Positions 51,575 through 61,203 of a DNA stretch of 64,000 nucleotides are shown here, in pieces. The stretch is from Paraflavitalea sp966211765. Lineage in GTDB: Bacteria > Bacteroidota > Bacteroidia > Chitinophagales > Chitinophagaceae. Within the stretch, counting starts at the first letter, position 1; the number at the start of each line of letters is the position of its first letter. A program made the translations under genes and the position numbers. The DNA lies in the NCBI GenBank assembly GCA_966211765.1, contig CBIHOV010000014.1, positions 115,258 through 179,257 of the forward strand, read 5' to 3'. The notes beneath the pieces were generated by a model. It made no database searches. It was given only the letters and a program-made list of their open reading frames with translations, and was not told the DNA's origin.

Positions 51575-54500
51575 TTAGAATCCAACTGTAAGGCCTACTG
51601 TAAGTATGGCTGCGTTGCCCACTGCGTTGCGGTCTACACCCTGGCTGGCATTGCTGTTACCGTTGGTAGCTACTTCAGGATCTGGTCCTTTGTACTTGGT
51701 GATTACGGCAAGGTTCTGTCCGGATACATAGAACCTGGCATTAGAGATACCCAATCTCTGAACGATCTTGGGATCGATGGTATAACCAAGGGCTATGTTG
51801 CGGAGTTTGATGAAATCGCCTTTCTGTACGTTGTCTGAAATCGGGTTGGCTGATCCGTTGGATACGTTGTCGCCAAAAACCAGGCGGGGGATATCGGTTA
51901 CATCACCCGGTTTTTTCCAGCGGTTGAGCACGGCTTTTTCGCTGTTCCAGAAACGTTGGTCGCGAATGGTAGCTTGTGTACCGTTGTATACATAGAAGCC
52001 AGCCTGATAAGTGATCAACACATTCAGGTCGAAATTCTTATAACTGAAAGTATTGTCGAACCCGCCATAGATCTTAGGAATGGCATTGTACAGGGGTTTC
52101 TGGTCTTTACCCGCATCGATAGCAGGAGCGGTGGTACCATCTTTCAGGTAGGTATATTTTGCTCCGGTGGGGCCTGCGTGGTTGTACAAGAGCTTTTCGC
52201 CGGCGTTGTTGATGAATATGCGGCGGCCGGTTTGTGGATCTACACCAGCAGTGGGCACCACGTAGATATAACCGAGGGAATATCCGGGCATGGTGATATT
52301 GACGGTTTCGAGACCTGTAGCGTTGGTAATAAAGGGAACGCCCGGAGCCAGTTTGGTAACCTCATTCTTATTGGTAGAAATATTGAAAGAGGTAGTCCAA
52401 CGGAAATCCTTGTTGGTAATTGGTGAAGCATTCAAGGTCAGTTCAATACCCTTGTTGTACATGGCACCGATGTTCATCAGGGGGTTGTTGGGCATACCTG
52501 TGGAAGGAGCCTGTGACACACGCAGGAGGAGGCCATCGATATCGTTCTTATAATAGGCGAACTCACCGGTGATCTTGTCGTTGAACAAACCGAAGGTAAA
52601 TCCTACATCGGTCTTTTTGCTGGTTTCCCAGGTGAGGGCGGGGTTACCTGCCTGTGTAAAGTTGAGTGTAGCAGTACCGTTGTAAGTACCGGCTCCATAG
52701 AAGGAATAGGAACCAAAGTTGTCGATACCGGAAATATTACCTGCAGTACCGTAGCTACCTCTTAACTTGAAGCTATTCAATACGCGGCTGATGGAGCTGT
52801 TGGCAAAGAATTTTTCCTGTGCCAGGTCCCAGCCTGCTGATACGCTGTAAAAATTACCATATTCGAGACCGTCGGCAAATGCGGAATAACCATCACGACG
52901 GAAGCTACCTGACAAGAAATATTTCCTGTCGTAATCGTAGTTGAGGCGGGAGAATCCGCTCCAGAGGTAGTTTTCTCCGATACCCATACCGGTAGCAGTT
53001 TGGGCCTGCCAGCCACCCTGCAGGTTGGTATAGAATGGATCGCTCAACTGGGTGCGGTTGATGCCATAGCTTTCGCTGGTGGTACGTTGTTGTTCTGTAC
53101 CTACGAGCAAGGAGAGGGTGTGCTTGTCGAAGAAGGTATGGTCAAACTGGGCGGTGGTGGTCCATACCCAACGTTTCATTTTGTTGAGCAAGCCAAAAGT
53201 GGACCCTGTTGGAAAACCATCACCGATGATGGGGGTATTGAATCCTCTGTTGTCAACATTGAGGTAGTCGATACCGTAGTTGGTACGGAGGGTGACATCG
53301 GGAATGGGTTTCAGTTGTACATATACGTTGCCCTGAATGTGGTCATTCTCGGCATTGGAATAGTTGTTGTCGATGATGGGAACGGGATTCCAGAAGGAAA
53401 TGGCTTCTCTGTTGTTCATCTTTCCGATGGTGCTACCGGTAACATTGTAGGTACCATCGTTGTTGTAGGGTGAAATATTGGGAGGCAGGGCCAGTGCGAG
53501 ACGGGCCAGACCTGCTGATGCAAAAGCAGCACCGGGAAGGGAGCCGGAGTTGGCAGCGGCCTTGTTGAGCTCATTGGAATAGTTGGCATTCATACCTGCA
53601 GAGAGTATTTTGTTGACACGGTGGTCTACATTGAAGCGAATATTCTTGCGGTTGAAGGAGTTCTTCAGGATAATACCCTGCTGGTCGGTATAGCCGGCAG
53701 AGAAATAAAAGGTAGTAGCATCGCTGCCACCGGAGATGGCCACGTTGTGGTTGTGTGAAAAGGTATTGCGGTAAGCATAATCGTACCAATCGGTGTCAAT
53801 ATCTTTTCCATCGGGTCCTTGTGTGGGCAGGAAACCGGGTGTTTGAGCAGGATTGGAATTGGCCAGGCCTTCATTCTTCACTTCCATGTATTCTTTGGCA
53901 TTCAGCATATCCCAGAGGCGGGTTGGCTTGGTCCAGGCTCCCCAACCATCGTAGGTAACTTTGGCTTTGCCTCTTTTACCTTTTTTGGTGGTGATCAATA
54001 CGACACCATTGGCGCCGCGGCTACCATAAATAGCGGTAGCAGCCGCATCTTTCAGGATGTCCATGCTTTCGATATCAGCAGGGTTGACGCTTGCCAATGG
54101 ATTGGAAGCGGCGAGACCACTACTAACGTTGTCGGTAAAGGTGGGTATACCATCGATGACGATGAGTGGATAGGAGCTGAGGTTGATGGAATTGGTACCA
54201 CGGATGCGGAACACGGGCGGGTTGTTGACCACACCATTGGGTACGGTGATCTGCACACCGGCAGCGCGGCCGCCGAGGGAGGCGTCGAAGCTGGGAGCCG
54301 GCTTATCGGCAATCGCCGAGCCTTTCACGGTGGTGATATTGGCTGTAACAGAAGATTTCTTCTGTGTACCGTAACCTACTACCACTACTTCCTGCAACTC
54401 TTTATCTAAGGATTTAAGTGAAACATCAATGATGGTCTTGTTGCCGATGGAAACCTCCGCAGAACTGAGACCAATGGAAGAGATAACCAGTACTTTGGCT

Positions 54501-54703
54501 GAAGCAGGAACGGTGATGGAAAAAGCGCCATCACTATTGGTAGTTGCACCTGTATTACTACCCTTGATCATTACGGAGGCGTTGGGGATGGGGCCGCCTT
54601 TATCATCTGTTACTTTGCCGGTGATTACCCGGTTCTGGGCGAACAGCGAACCAGTTAGCAGCAACATGCTGACTACAAACATCAGCGTTTTTCTCATGCG
54701 CAT
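51575..54703 (-). CDS. SusC/RagA TonB-linked outer-membrane transporter
   Basis: The 1042-residue protein has a signal peptide, an N-terminal carboxypeptidase-like domain (ITGKVTDDKGGPIPNASVMI), the linker QEVVVVGYGTQKKSSVTANI, a plug domain (PVFRIRGTNSINLSSYPLIV and AAATAIYGSRGANGVVLITTKKGK) and a 22-strand barrel ending VGNAAILTVGLTVGF. It imports its ligand through TonB/ExbBD energy with the SusD partner. Start is ATG at 54703 or 54697. Three TCATGGCT motifs lie upstream. No ECF sigma or HTCS regulator is next to it. Confidence 0.97.
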   Translation of the reverse strand: MRMRKTLMFVVSMLLLTGSLFAQNRVITGKVTDDKGGPIPNASVMIKGSNTGATTNSDGAFSITVPASAKVLVISSIGLSSAEVSIGNKTIIDVSLKSLDKELQEVVVVGYGTQKKSSVTANITTVKGSAIADKPAPSFDASLGGRAAGVQITVPNGVVNNPPVFRIRGTNSINLSSYPLIVIDGIPTFTDNVSSGLAASNPLASVNPADIESMDILKDAAATAIYGSRGANGVVLITTKKGKRGKAKVTYDGWGAWTKPTRLWDMLNAKEYMEVKNEGLANSNPAQTPGFLPTQGPDGKDIDTDWYDYAYRNTFSHNHNVAISGGSDATTFYFSAGYTDQQGIILKNSFNRKNIRFNVDHRVNKILSAGMNANYSNELNKAAANSGSLPGAAFASAGLARLALALPPNISPYNNDGTYNVTGSTIGKMNNREAISFWNPVPIIDNNYSNAENDHIQGNVYVQLKPIPDVTLRTNYGIDYLNVDNRGFNTPIIGDGFPTGSTFGLLNKMKRWVWTTTAQFDHTFFDKHTLSLLVGTEQQRTTSESYGINRTQLSDPFYTNLQGGWQAQTATGMGIGENYLWSGFSRLNYDYDRKYFLSGSFRRDGYSAFADGLEYGNFYSVSAGWDLAQEKFFANSSISRVLNSFKLRGSYGTAGNISGIDNFGSYSFYGAGTYNGTATLNFTQAGNPALTWETSKKTDVGFTFGLFNDKITGEFAYYKNDIDGLLLRVSQAPSTGMPNNPLMNIGAMYNKGIELTLNASPITNKDFRWTTSFNISTNKNEVTKLAPGVPFITNATGLETVNITMPGYSLGYIYVVPTAGVDPQTGRRIFINNAGEKLLYNHAGPTGAKYTYLKDGTTAPAIDAGKDQKPLYNAIPKIYGGFDNTFSYKNFDLNVLITYQAGFYVYNGTQATIRDQRFWNSEKAVLNRWKKPGDVTDIPRLVFGDNVSNGSANPISDNVQKGDFIKLRNIALGYTIDPKIVQRLGISNARFYVSGQNLAVITKYKGPDPEVATNGNSNASQGVDRNAVGNAAILTVGLTVGF

Positions 54704-55358
54704 TACGTTTCGTATTTAGAAATGATTAAAAACAAGGTTGTGAAATATCCTGCTATGCCCCACTACCAGGCATAGGTTTCCTGCACACCAACCTTCGGTC
54801 GGTATTAAACGTTATATATAATTCATGGCTTAAGCAAACGGGACTACCTCCCGCGGGTGAGGATACGTACACATTACCAGCTGCGGGCATGTACCGGCAG
54901 GGCAATCATTTCTATTTGAATGTCATGGCTAAAACAGGAAATATTCCTGTGAAAAGAGGCACCGAATCTTACCGGCTGATCAGGAACCAGCTGGTACGAA
55001 GGTTTTGAGAATTCATGGCTAAAATTAATCTGGTGCAACCCTGTTGAAGGGAGCGGCGTAACCTGGATCTGGGAATTGATGTTGGATTTACTGGTTGGGA
55101 AACTGCAATTGATAGTAAAGAAGGTGTGTCCGCCCAGTTTGTGATGGTGTTTTTCTCATGTGTTGCTAGTTTTCAAAAAGTCGTTATCGAATTGTTAACC
55201 GTTCTATGACATCAAATCTAATTGTCATGCTGCACAAAAAAAATTTTTTGCTCCTATTATTATATATATAATTGTATTCAATATATCCACTGAAGAATCA
55301 TTTCATTACGACAGAATTCGTAAAAAGCAGGCTGAAACGCCACCTGCACCTAGTTATT
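54704..55358. other. Gap between susC and ypdA with three TCATGGCT motifs
   Basis: TCATGGCT followed by AAA or TAA occurs at 54823, 54923 and 55013 (spacing 100 and 90). Its reverse, AGCCATGA, points to the susC gene. The right third is AT-rich with TATATATATA near 55260. No gene is seen. Confidence 0.5.
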
Positions 55359-56327
55359 ATGCAGCAACATTATACATTGATCATCGTAGGGGGCGGTCCT
55401 ATTGGACTTGCCTGTGCACTGGCTGCTCAACAAGCCGGATTGGATTATCTGGTACTTGAAAAAGGTTGTTTGACCAATTCGCTTTTCAATTATCCATTGA
55501 ATATGACTTTTTTCTCTACGTCGGAAAGGCTGGAGATCGGCGGGGTGCCATTTGTGTCGAATAATGTAAAACCCACCCGGCCCGAAGCGCTGGAGTATTA
55601 CCGGCGGGTAACGCTGAGTAACCATCTCCGGGTTCATTTGCAGGAGGAGGTGAAGGATATTGAGCGGGAAGGGGAACAATACCGGGTGGATACGGGGTAT
55701 CGCTCTTATACGGCGGTGCACGTCATTATTGCCACGGGCTTTTATGATATTCCTATTACGCTTAATATACCGGGTGAGGAATTGCCCAAGGTAGTGCACT
55801 ATTATAAGGAGGCGCATTTCTATGCCATGCAAAAAGTGGTAGTGGTAGGCGCCAGCAATTCTTCGGTAGATGCAGCGCTGGAAACCTGGCGCAAGGGAGC
55901 GGATGTGACGATGGTGGTGCGGAAAGAGAAAATAGGCGACCGGGTGAAATACTGGGTGAAGCCGGATGTGGAGAACCGGATCAAGGAAGGGAGTATTAAA
56001 GTGTTTTTCAATTCGAATTTGAAGGCGATCCGGGAAAAAGAAGTGGATATCCAAACACCGTATGGTGTAGAGACGATCGAAAATGATTATGTGATTGCGC
56101 TGACGGGTTACCAACCCAATTTTGATTTTCTGCGCCGGGTGGGTATCCGGCTGTCGGATGATGGGCTATTGCAACCCAGCTATAACCCGGATACGATGGA
56201 AACCAACCTGCCCAATGTATACCTGGCGGGTGTGGTATGCGGTGGTATGAATACGCATGTATGGTTTATTGAAAACTCACGCAATCATGCGGATAAGATC
56301 ATTAAAGCGATTGTGGGGAAGGGGTGA
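55359..56327 (+). CDS. YpdA-family thiol-disulfide oxidoreductase
   Basis: The protein has 322 residues from the ATG at 55359; a longer frame has no ribosome site and AT-rich non-coding-like codons. FAD motif LIIVGGGPIGLA (7-18), LEKGCLTNSLFNYP, FFSTSERLEIGGVPF, NADPH motif VVVVGASNSSVDAA and the end NVYLAGVVCGGMNTHVWFIENSR are diagnostic of YpdA (bacillithiol disulfide reductase). The class lacks the CxxC of thioredoxin reductases. Some Bacteroidota make bacillithiol. No bshABC gene is present here. Confidence 0.93.
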   Translation: MQQHYTLIIVGGGPIGLACALAAQQAGLDYLVLEKGCLTNSLFNYPLNMTFFSTSERLEIGGVPFVSNNVKPTRPEALEYYRRVTLSNHLRVHLQEEVKDIEREGEQYRVDTGYRSYTAVHVIIATGFYDIPITLNIPGEELPKVVHYYKEAHFYAMQKVVVVGASNSSVDAALETWRKGADVTMVVRKEKIGDRVKYWVKPDVENRIKEGSIKVFFNSNLKAIREKEVDIQTPYGVETIENDYVIALTGYQPNFDFLRRVGIRLSDDGLLQPSYNPDTMETNLPNVYLAGVVCGGMNTHVWFIENSRNHADKIIKAIVGKG

Positions 56328-56328
56328 A

Positions 56329-56412
56329 TCGGAAGGCGGCAGTCGGCAATCGGCAATGCTTTTGCGTCGACGTTTGCTTCGATAGCGGATCTCTCCCTGC
56401 GGTCGAAATAAC
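56329..56412. repeat. GGCAATC array plus TTGCTTCGATAGCGG element
   Basis: Three heptamers (56336-56358) are followed by TTTGCTTCGATAGCGGATC and a shortened GCGGTCGAAATAACAAAAG tail. They lie between the convergent ypdA and OmpA-family genes. Confidence 0.8.
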
Positions 56413-56440
56413 AAAAGAGGCTGCGTTTCTTACTCTCTAC

Positions 56441-57577
56441 TCACTGCTCTTTCCTAAACACATATACTTCAACTCTCCGATTCTGTTGGCGGCCATTCCT
56501 CGTTTTATTGGATGCTACGGGCTTTAGAAAAGCAAAACCACGGGTAATGAAAATGGTTTTGCGGGGCGGCAGCTTGTCTTCTATGTATTCCTGTACGGCC
56601 ATGGCGCGGTTGTATGATAAGGCCTCATTGTAGGCCAGTTTGCCCACGCTGTCGGTATGGCCTTCAATCACTACTGAGTCGAGGTGAAACCTGCTGAGCC
56701 GGCTGGAAAAACTATCCAGCAATTGGTAGCTTTTGGGTGTTAGCTGATAGCTGGCGGTAGCGAAAAAGATATCCGGGATTATCAATGTATCTATATACTG
56801 CTGCGGTGGGACCAGCCGGGTAACTGTTTTAGGCAGGGGCTTAATGGCAGGAGGACTTTTGGAGTTTATGAATACCAGCCGCTTCAATAACTCATGCCGC
56901 GGGTTTTCGATGTAGATATCTTTCTTTATACTGTCGGCCTGTGGGCATAACTGTTCTGTTTTATCCAGGGGTATCAGTGATACGGCATCCAGCAAGAAAT
57001 GATATTCCCGTTGGAAATCCGGACCAGCCCTGAACGTATATTCCTTCCGGTTAAAGCTACCAATGGTGATATAGCCTTCATTGCCAACAGCGGTATAGAT
57101 CAGCCGCACTTTTTGCCAGTAATCGGGATCTGCTTCCAATGTATCCAATGCATTGGTGGCCCAGAGTTGGGGCTGCAGGTCTTTGAAGCTTCTTTTCTCA
57201 AATAAAAAATCACCCGCGCTAAAATACACACCCACACTATCCAGTACATCATGCCGGGAACGCACCCAGAATTGCAGTTGATATTGACGCCCCGGCCGCA
57301 GGCCACACAATAGGCGCGTACGTATAAAATTATGCGGTCCATTCCTATAAGCATCCCCTACGGAAAGGCCTACAAAATGTGTTCCTTCATATGCTTTTCC
57401 GGGGGTATAATAGTAATAATTAGCCCAGAGGGACTTGGCTATCCAGGCTTCCGGCGCACAGTTCTGCCTGTATTCAGTGCAAATATTCTCCTCCTCAAAA
57501 CTTCCATTGGGGATGAGGTTTTGTGTGTGGGCACACAAGGATGGAAGGGTCAATATGAAGAGTATGGTGTAACGCAT
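56441..57577 (-). CDS. OmpA-family outer-membrane protein
   Basis: The protein has 378 residues from the ATG at 57577. After a signal peptide (MRYTILFILTLPSLCAH) it has an N-terminal jelly-roll-like domain beginning LIPNGSFEEENICTEYR, similar to carbohydrate-binding or DUF642-type modules, with YYYYTPGKAYEGTHFVGLSV. The last 110 residues are an OmpA peptidoglycan-binding domain: VIEGHTDSVGKLAYNEALS, YNRAMAVQEYI and GRQQNRRVEVYVF. It anchors the module to the cell wall. Confidence 0.9.
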   Translation of the reverse strand: MRYTILFILTLPSLCAHTQNLIPNGSFEEENICTEYRQNCAPEAWIAKSLWANYYYYTPGKAYEGTHFVGLSVGDAYRNGPHNFIRTRLLCGLRPGRQYQLQFWVRSRHDVLDSVGVYFSAGDFLFEKRSFKDLQPQLWATNALDTLEADPDYWQKVRLIYTAVGNEGYITIGSFNRKEYTFRAGPDFQREYHFLLDAVSLIPLDKTEQLCPQADSIKKDIYIENPRHELLKRLVFINSKSPPAIKPLPKTVTRLVPPQQYIDTLIIPDIFFATASYQLTPKSYQLLDSFSSRLSRFHLDSVVIEGHTDSVGKLAYNEALSYNRAMAVQEYIEDKLPPRKTIFITRGFAFLKPVASNKTRNGRQQNRRVEVYVFRKEQ

Positions 57578-57587
57578 GGTAAGCATT

Positions 57588-57731
57588 GTGAGTGGTCAGT
57601 AGTGAGTACGTTTGCTTCGATAGCGGAACTTGTCCTGCAAAGTTACCACATAGACGAATGGAAAGGTTGAAAGGTTGGGAATTTGAAAAGGGAAGCGCCA
57701 TTACCACTCACAACTGACCCCTCACAACTCA
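57588..57731. repeat. CTCACAA heptamers and TTGCTTCGATAGCGG fragment
   Basis: GTGAGTGGTCAGTAGTGAGT lies at the left, a TTTGCTTCGATAGCGG fragment at 57608, and ACTCACAACTGACCCCTCAC just before the pepT stop codon, all with a seven-base period. Confidence 0.7.
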
Positions 57732-58982
57732 CTATTCCGCCTTCTCTTCCCAGATCATGGCCAGGTGCACGATGGTTTCCACGCTCTTCTGCATATCCTG
57801 CACGCTCACGTATTCATGTTTGCCATGAAAGGCCATTTCACCGGTGAATAAATTGGGACAGGGCAGGCCCATGAAGGACAAACGGGAGCCATCGGTACCG
57901 CCGCGGGCGCTCATTTCAATGACGGGCACGCCAGCGCGCTCAATGGCTTCGATGGCATATTGGGCTACCTGTGGATGGTTGTCGAGCACTTCCTTCATGT
58001 TGCGGTACTGCTCTTTCACTACAAAATCGGCCTTGGCGCCGGGGAATTTGCTGAGGGCCAGTTCCAGTTCATCCCGCAGGGAGTTTTCATAAGCGGCCAG
58101 CTTGTGGGTGTAGAAATCTCGAATGATGAATTGCAGGGTTGTTTTTTCGGTCATGCCTTCGATGTGTACGGGGTGTACAAAACCATAGCGGTCTTCGGTG
58201 GTTTCGGGCGACCAGGCATCTTTGGGTAGTTGGTCAATGAAATAAGCCGCCACTTTGATGGCATTCACGAGCTTGTCTTTGGCGTAACCGGGATGGGCGC
58301 TGACACCATGAAAGGTAATGGTAACGGCATCGGCGGAGAAGGTCTCGGCTTCGAAAGAACCACGCTCTCCTCCATCGAGGGTATAGGCGAAGTCGGCGCC
58401 GAGCTTTTGGAGGTCTGCTTTATCGACCCCGCGGCCTATCTCTTCATCGGGGGTAAACAATATTTTGATGGCTCCGTGCTTTATTTCGGGGTGAGTGAGG
58501 AGGTATTGCGCCATGTCGATGATCACGGCGATGCCTGCTTTGTCGTCGGCACCCAGTAAGGTGGTACCGGAGGCGGTGATGATGTCTTCGCCGATCTTCT
58601 TACGCAGGTAGGGATGGTCGGCAGGGGAAATCACCTGGGTGTTATCATCGGGCAATACGATATCGCTTCCATCATAGCTGGCATGTACGATGGGCTTTAC
58701 GCCGGCGCCTGTACAATCGGGTGCGGTATCCATATGGGCGCAGAAACAGATGACGGGTACCTGCTTTTCGGTATTGGCGGGAATGGTAGCGTATACATAA
58801 CCGAACTCATCGAGGTGGGCATCTGTCAGGCCTATCTGCTGGAGGTCCTGCACGAGTACACGACCCAGTGTTTTTTGCTTCTCTGTAGAAGGGAAGGTAG
58901 TGGACTGTGGATCGCTCTGGGTGTCTATCTGTACATAGCGTATAAAATTTTCCTGGACTGTAAAGGGATATTTATCGAACAT
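57732..58982 (-). CDS. pepT: Peptidase T (tripeptide aminopeptidase)
   Basis: The 416-residue enzyme removes N-terminal residues from tripeptides using two zinc ions. M20B motifs are complete: FCAHMDTAPD, LLGADDKAGIA, FTPDEEIGRGVD, TLDGGERGSFEAETF and the final FMGLPCPNLFTGEMAFHGKHE. Length matches PepT. It is divergent from the CPBP gene, with both promoters in a 30-base gap. Confidence 0.96.
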   Translation of the reverse strand: MFDKYPFTVQENFIRYVQIDTQSDPQSTTFPSTEKQKTLGRVLVQDLQQIGLTDAHLDEFGYVYATIPANTEKQVPVICFCAHMDTAPDCTGAGVKPIVHASYDGSDIVLPDDNTQVISPADHPYLRKKIGEDIITASGTTLLGADDKAGIAVIIDMAQYLLTHPEIKHGAIKILFTPDEEIGRGVDKADLQKLGADFAYTLDGGERGSFEAETFSADAVTITFHGVSAHPGYAKDKLVNAIKVAAYFIDQLPKDAWSPETTEDRYGFVHPVHIEGMTEKTTLQFIIRDFYTHKLAAYENSLRDELELALSKFPGAKADFVVKEQYRNMKEVLDNHPQVAQYAIEAIERAGVPVIEMSARGGTDGSRLSFMGLPCPNLFTGEMAFHGKHEYVSVQDMQKSVETIVHLAMIWEEKAE

Positions 58983-58989
58983 GCCATTG

Positions 58990-58997
58990 TATTTTTG
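58990..58997 (+). promoter_or_regulatory. -7 box of the CPBP gene
   Basis: TATTTTTG matches TAnnTTTG and lies 15 bases before the ATG. Confidence 0.5.
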
Positions 58998-59012
58998 GCA
59001 AGATATACTATT

Positions 59013-59894
59013 ATGGCATTACCTAACTATCCTTCACCCGCTATTAAACAGGGCTGGGTGCGGGCAATCGTTTTTTTTGTTGTTTATCTCGCTACTTACT
59101 TCCTTGTGGGCGCTTTGGCCGGTGTGGTATGGGCGCTGCAACAGGCACCGGGCTCTACAGAAGGGCTGCTCCATAACCGGTCGTTCAATATCCTGTTGCT
59201 GCTGGTGAATGGTCTGGTATCGATTGGGCTGGCTTTTGTTTTCCGGCGTTTTATCGACCGGCAATCGATCGGTAGCATGGGATTTGACTGGAAGGGACGG
59301 CAGCGGAGCGCCTGGGCGGGCTTTCTGCTGGGCATTATTATACTGGGGGTGGGCTCGCTCCTACTCTATTTTACGCAACATATTGACTGGATAGATACGC
59401 GGCTGGACATGGGCGCTATTGGAACGGGGCTAGGCTTGTTTCTGCTGACGGCGCTGAGTGAGGAGATCGTATTCCGGGGTTATGTGCTCAACAATTTGCT
59501 GAGCTCGATGAATAAATGGACCGCCCTGGTGGTGGTGTCGTTGTTGTTTGCGCTGGTGCATATTGGCAATGCGCACCTCAACCCGGTAGCGGTATTGAAC
59601 CTGGTGGCGGGCGGGGTATTGCTGGGCATCAACTATATCTACACACGCAACCTGTGGTTTTCTGTCTTCTTCCATTTTAGCTGGAATTTCTTCCAGGGCA
59701 CAGTGTTGGGGTATGAGGTGAGCGGGCTGGACATGCAAAGCATCTGGCAAATGGACCGGAAAGGAGATGAGTTGCTGACGGGCGGGGCTTTTGGCTTTGA
59801 GGGGTCGGCTGTGGCTACGGGCTTGCTGGTGATGGCCATTTTATTGTGCCTGCAAAGGAAATGGTGGGACGGGGGAGAAGGCAAGGAGGCATAG
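59013..59894 (+). CDS. CPBP-family intramembrane glutamic protease
   Basis: The protein has 293 residues from the ATG at 59013; an in-frame extension to 58614 would lie antisense to pepT and is rejected. It has about eight membrane segments and the three CPBP/Abi motifs: SEEIVFRGYVL (EExxxR), LLFALVHIGNAH (FxxxH) and FFHFSWNFFQG (HxxxN). It is an Rce1-like protease, often linked to bacteriocin self-immunity or unknown. The final codons (GKEA plus stop) are made of the GAGGCAA-type repeat. Confidence 0.93.
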   Translation: MALPNYPSPAIKQGWVRAIVFFVVYLATYFLVGALAGVVWALQQAPGSTEGLLHNRSFNILLLLVNGLVSIGLAFVFRRFIDRQSIGSMGFDWKGRQRSAWAGFLLGIIILGVGSLLLYFTQHIDWIDTRLDMGAIGTGLGLFLLTALSEEIVFRGYVLNNLLSSMNKWTALVVVSLLFALVHIGNAHLNPVAVLNLVAGGVLLGINYIYTRNLWFSVFFHFSWNFFQGTVLGYEVSGLDMQSIWQMDRKGDELLTGGAFGFEGSAVATGLLVMAILLCLQRKWWDGGEGKEA

Positions 59895-59957
59895 AGGCAA
59901 CGAGGCATCAAGGCAACGAGGTAATGAGAAAGGCACTTAGACCGGCAGTCGGCAGTC
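59878..59957 (+). repeat. GAGGCAAC eight-base array and GGCAGTC copies
   Basis: Units such as GAGGCAAC, GAGGCATC and AAGGCAAC cover the CPBP stop codon (59878-59930); two GGCAGTC heptamers follow at 59943-59957. Confidence 0.8.
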
Positions 59958-59983
59958 GTTTGCTTCGCCGGGTTCTGCCCGCT

Positions 59984-60010
59984 AAAAAAAGGTCCCGCTG
60001 AGGCGGGACC
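59984..60010 (-). terminator. Terminator after the gene at 60045
   Basis: GGTCCCGC (59991-59998) pairs with GCGGGACC (60003-60010); the minus strand continues with seven T. Confidence 0.9.
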
Positions 60011-60044
60011 GACCATCTGACTATCACTAAAAAGAGATGGGGAA

Positions 60045-60647
60045 TTATTTTCCTTTGGCTGTTGATCTTTTTTTGACGGTACTCTTAACGGGGGGCGCCG
60101 CTTCTTCAGGAGTGGCCACTACCTCATCGGGATAAACGGTCTTTCCCAGGGGGATGGCCAGTTTATCGAAGATGGTGGGCAGCAGGTAGGCCACGCTTTC
60201 TATGGAATTGTGGCTCAGATCAATAAACTTCCAGGTTTCGCCTGCATCGAGGGATTGACCTACCAGGTAAGAGGTAATGATGGCTTTTTTGTCGCTGATA
60301 AAGGTATTGCGCACCTTCTCCACTACGCATTGCCACTGATCGATCTCATTGAGCATTTCAATCACCCGCACGGTTTCGGGTTTTTCTTCCAACTTTGGTT
60401 CATTGCGGAAGTAAATGAGCACTACACGTTCCTTGAACTGTACGGGACCGCCGTAATACTTAATGGCAGAGGGGCAGCTTAGCTCCGTGAATGTTTTCCA
60501 GTCCTGGTAAAAATTGGCCTTTACGATACTGTCTGCATACTTGAGGGCATTGCGGGTGGCAATGGCGGTATCAGACTCCTGGCCGCTGGCCAATTGGGTA
60601 CATAACAGCAGAAAGGATGCAAGAATAGTGGTGTAAATGATTTTCAT
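60045..60647 (-). CDS. Secreted protein of unknown function
   Basis: The protein has 200 residues from the ATG at 60647 (MKIIYTTILASFLLLCTQ). It has a signal peptide ending LASGQ, a mixed helical/beta domain (KANFYQDWKTFTELSCPSA, VEKVRNTFISDKKAIITSYL) resembling an NTF2-like or cystatin-like fold, and a basic tail (VKSTVKKRSTAKGK). No family recognised with certainty. It is flanked by terminators on both sides, so it is a single-gene unit. Confidence 0.65.
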   Translation of the reverse strand: MKIIYTTILASFLLLCTQLASGQESDTAIATRNALKYADSIVKANFYQDWKTFTELSCPSAIKYYGGPVQFKERVVLIYFRNEPKLEEKPETVRVIEMLNEIDQWQCVVEKVRNTFISDKKAIITSYLVGQSLDAGETWKFIDLSHNSIESVAYLLPTIFDKLAIPLGKTVYPDEVVATPEEAAPPVKSTVKKRSTAKGK

Positions 60648-60676
60648 AGGGTATAACTTTGGAGGCCAAAATATAA

Positions 60677-60706
60677 AAAAGCCCGGTAAGTTCATACCGG
60701 GCTTTT
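60677..60706 (-). terminator. Terminator after the FKBP gene
   Basis: AAAAGCCCGGTA pairs perfectly with TACCGGGCTTTT around the loop AGTTCA; the minus strand continues with TTTTTTATA-like T-rich sequence. Confidence 0.92.
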
Positions 60707-60747
60707 ACTATAGTAAAATGCAGTTTTCTGCATAGAAAATCAAGCTA

Positions 60748-61203
60748 TTAAGGCATAATAATGCGGGAAGCACCGCCACCGATGGCAACGAGCTCCAGGT
60801 CGAAGATAAGGTCTTCGCCGGCCAGGGGATGGTTGGCATCGAGGGTTACGCTTTCTTCTTTGATGTCAATGATGGCTACAGGGATCACCTGTCCGGAACC
60901 ATTGGTCATGTTGAGGCGCATGCCCAGTTCGGGCTTCATATCTTCCGGGAAATTGGCTTTGGGGAATTCCACCAGCATGCCGGGGTCTTTGGGACCATAA
61001 GCCTGCTCTACGGGTATCTGGATGGTCTTTTTCTCGCCAACGGTCATACCGGTTACGCCAGTATCAAATCCAGCGATCACAGATCCACTGCCTACTTCAA
61101 ATTCGAGGGGCTCACGGCCTTCGGAAGAGTCAAATGTAGTTCCATCAGTTAAACGGCCATGGTAGTGAACTTTTACTGTGTCACCAGCTTTTACTTGTTG
61201 CAT
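60748..61203 (-). CDS. FKBP-type peptidyl-prolyl isomerase (SlyD-like)
   Basis: The 151-residue protein has the FKBP core: KVHYHGRLTDGTTFDSSEG, IAGFDTGVTGMTVGEKKTI, an inserted IF-type chaperone loop (AYGPKDPGMLVEFPKANF to VTLDANHPLAGEDL) and LIFDLELVAI. This is the SlyD/FkpB architecture; it lacks the histidine-rich SlyD tail. It catalyses proline isomerisation in folding proteins in the cytosol. The start is ATG at 61203 (GTG at 61206 precedes it). Confidence 0.95.
   Translation of the reverse strand: MQQVKAGDTVKVHYHGRLTDGTTFDSSEGREPLEFEVGSGSVIAGFDTGVTGMTVGEKKTIQIPVEQAYGPKDPGMLVEFPKANFPEDMKPELGMRLNMTNGSGQVIPVAIIDIKEESVTLDANHPLAGEDLIFDLELVAIGGGASRIIMP

Noticed and set aside
50079..54703. 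Polysaccharide utilisation locus
   Set aside because: SusC and SusD are present, but there is no glycoside hydrolase, lyase or sensor regulator beside them.
58614..59012. N-terminal extension of the CPBP protein
   Set aside because: It runs antisense through pepT; a -7 box and an ATG at 59013 give a normal-length protein.
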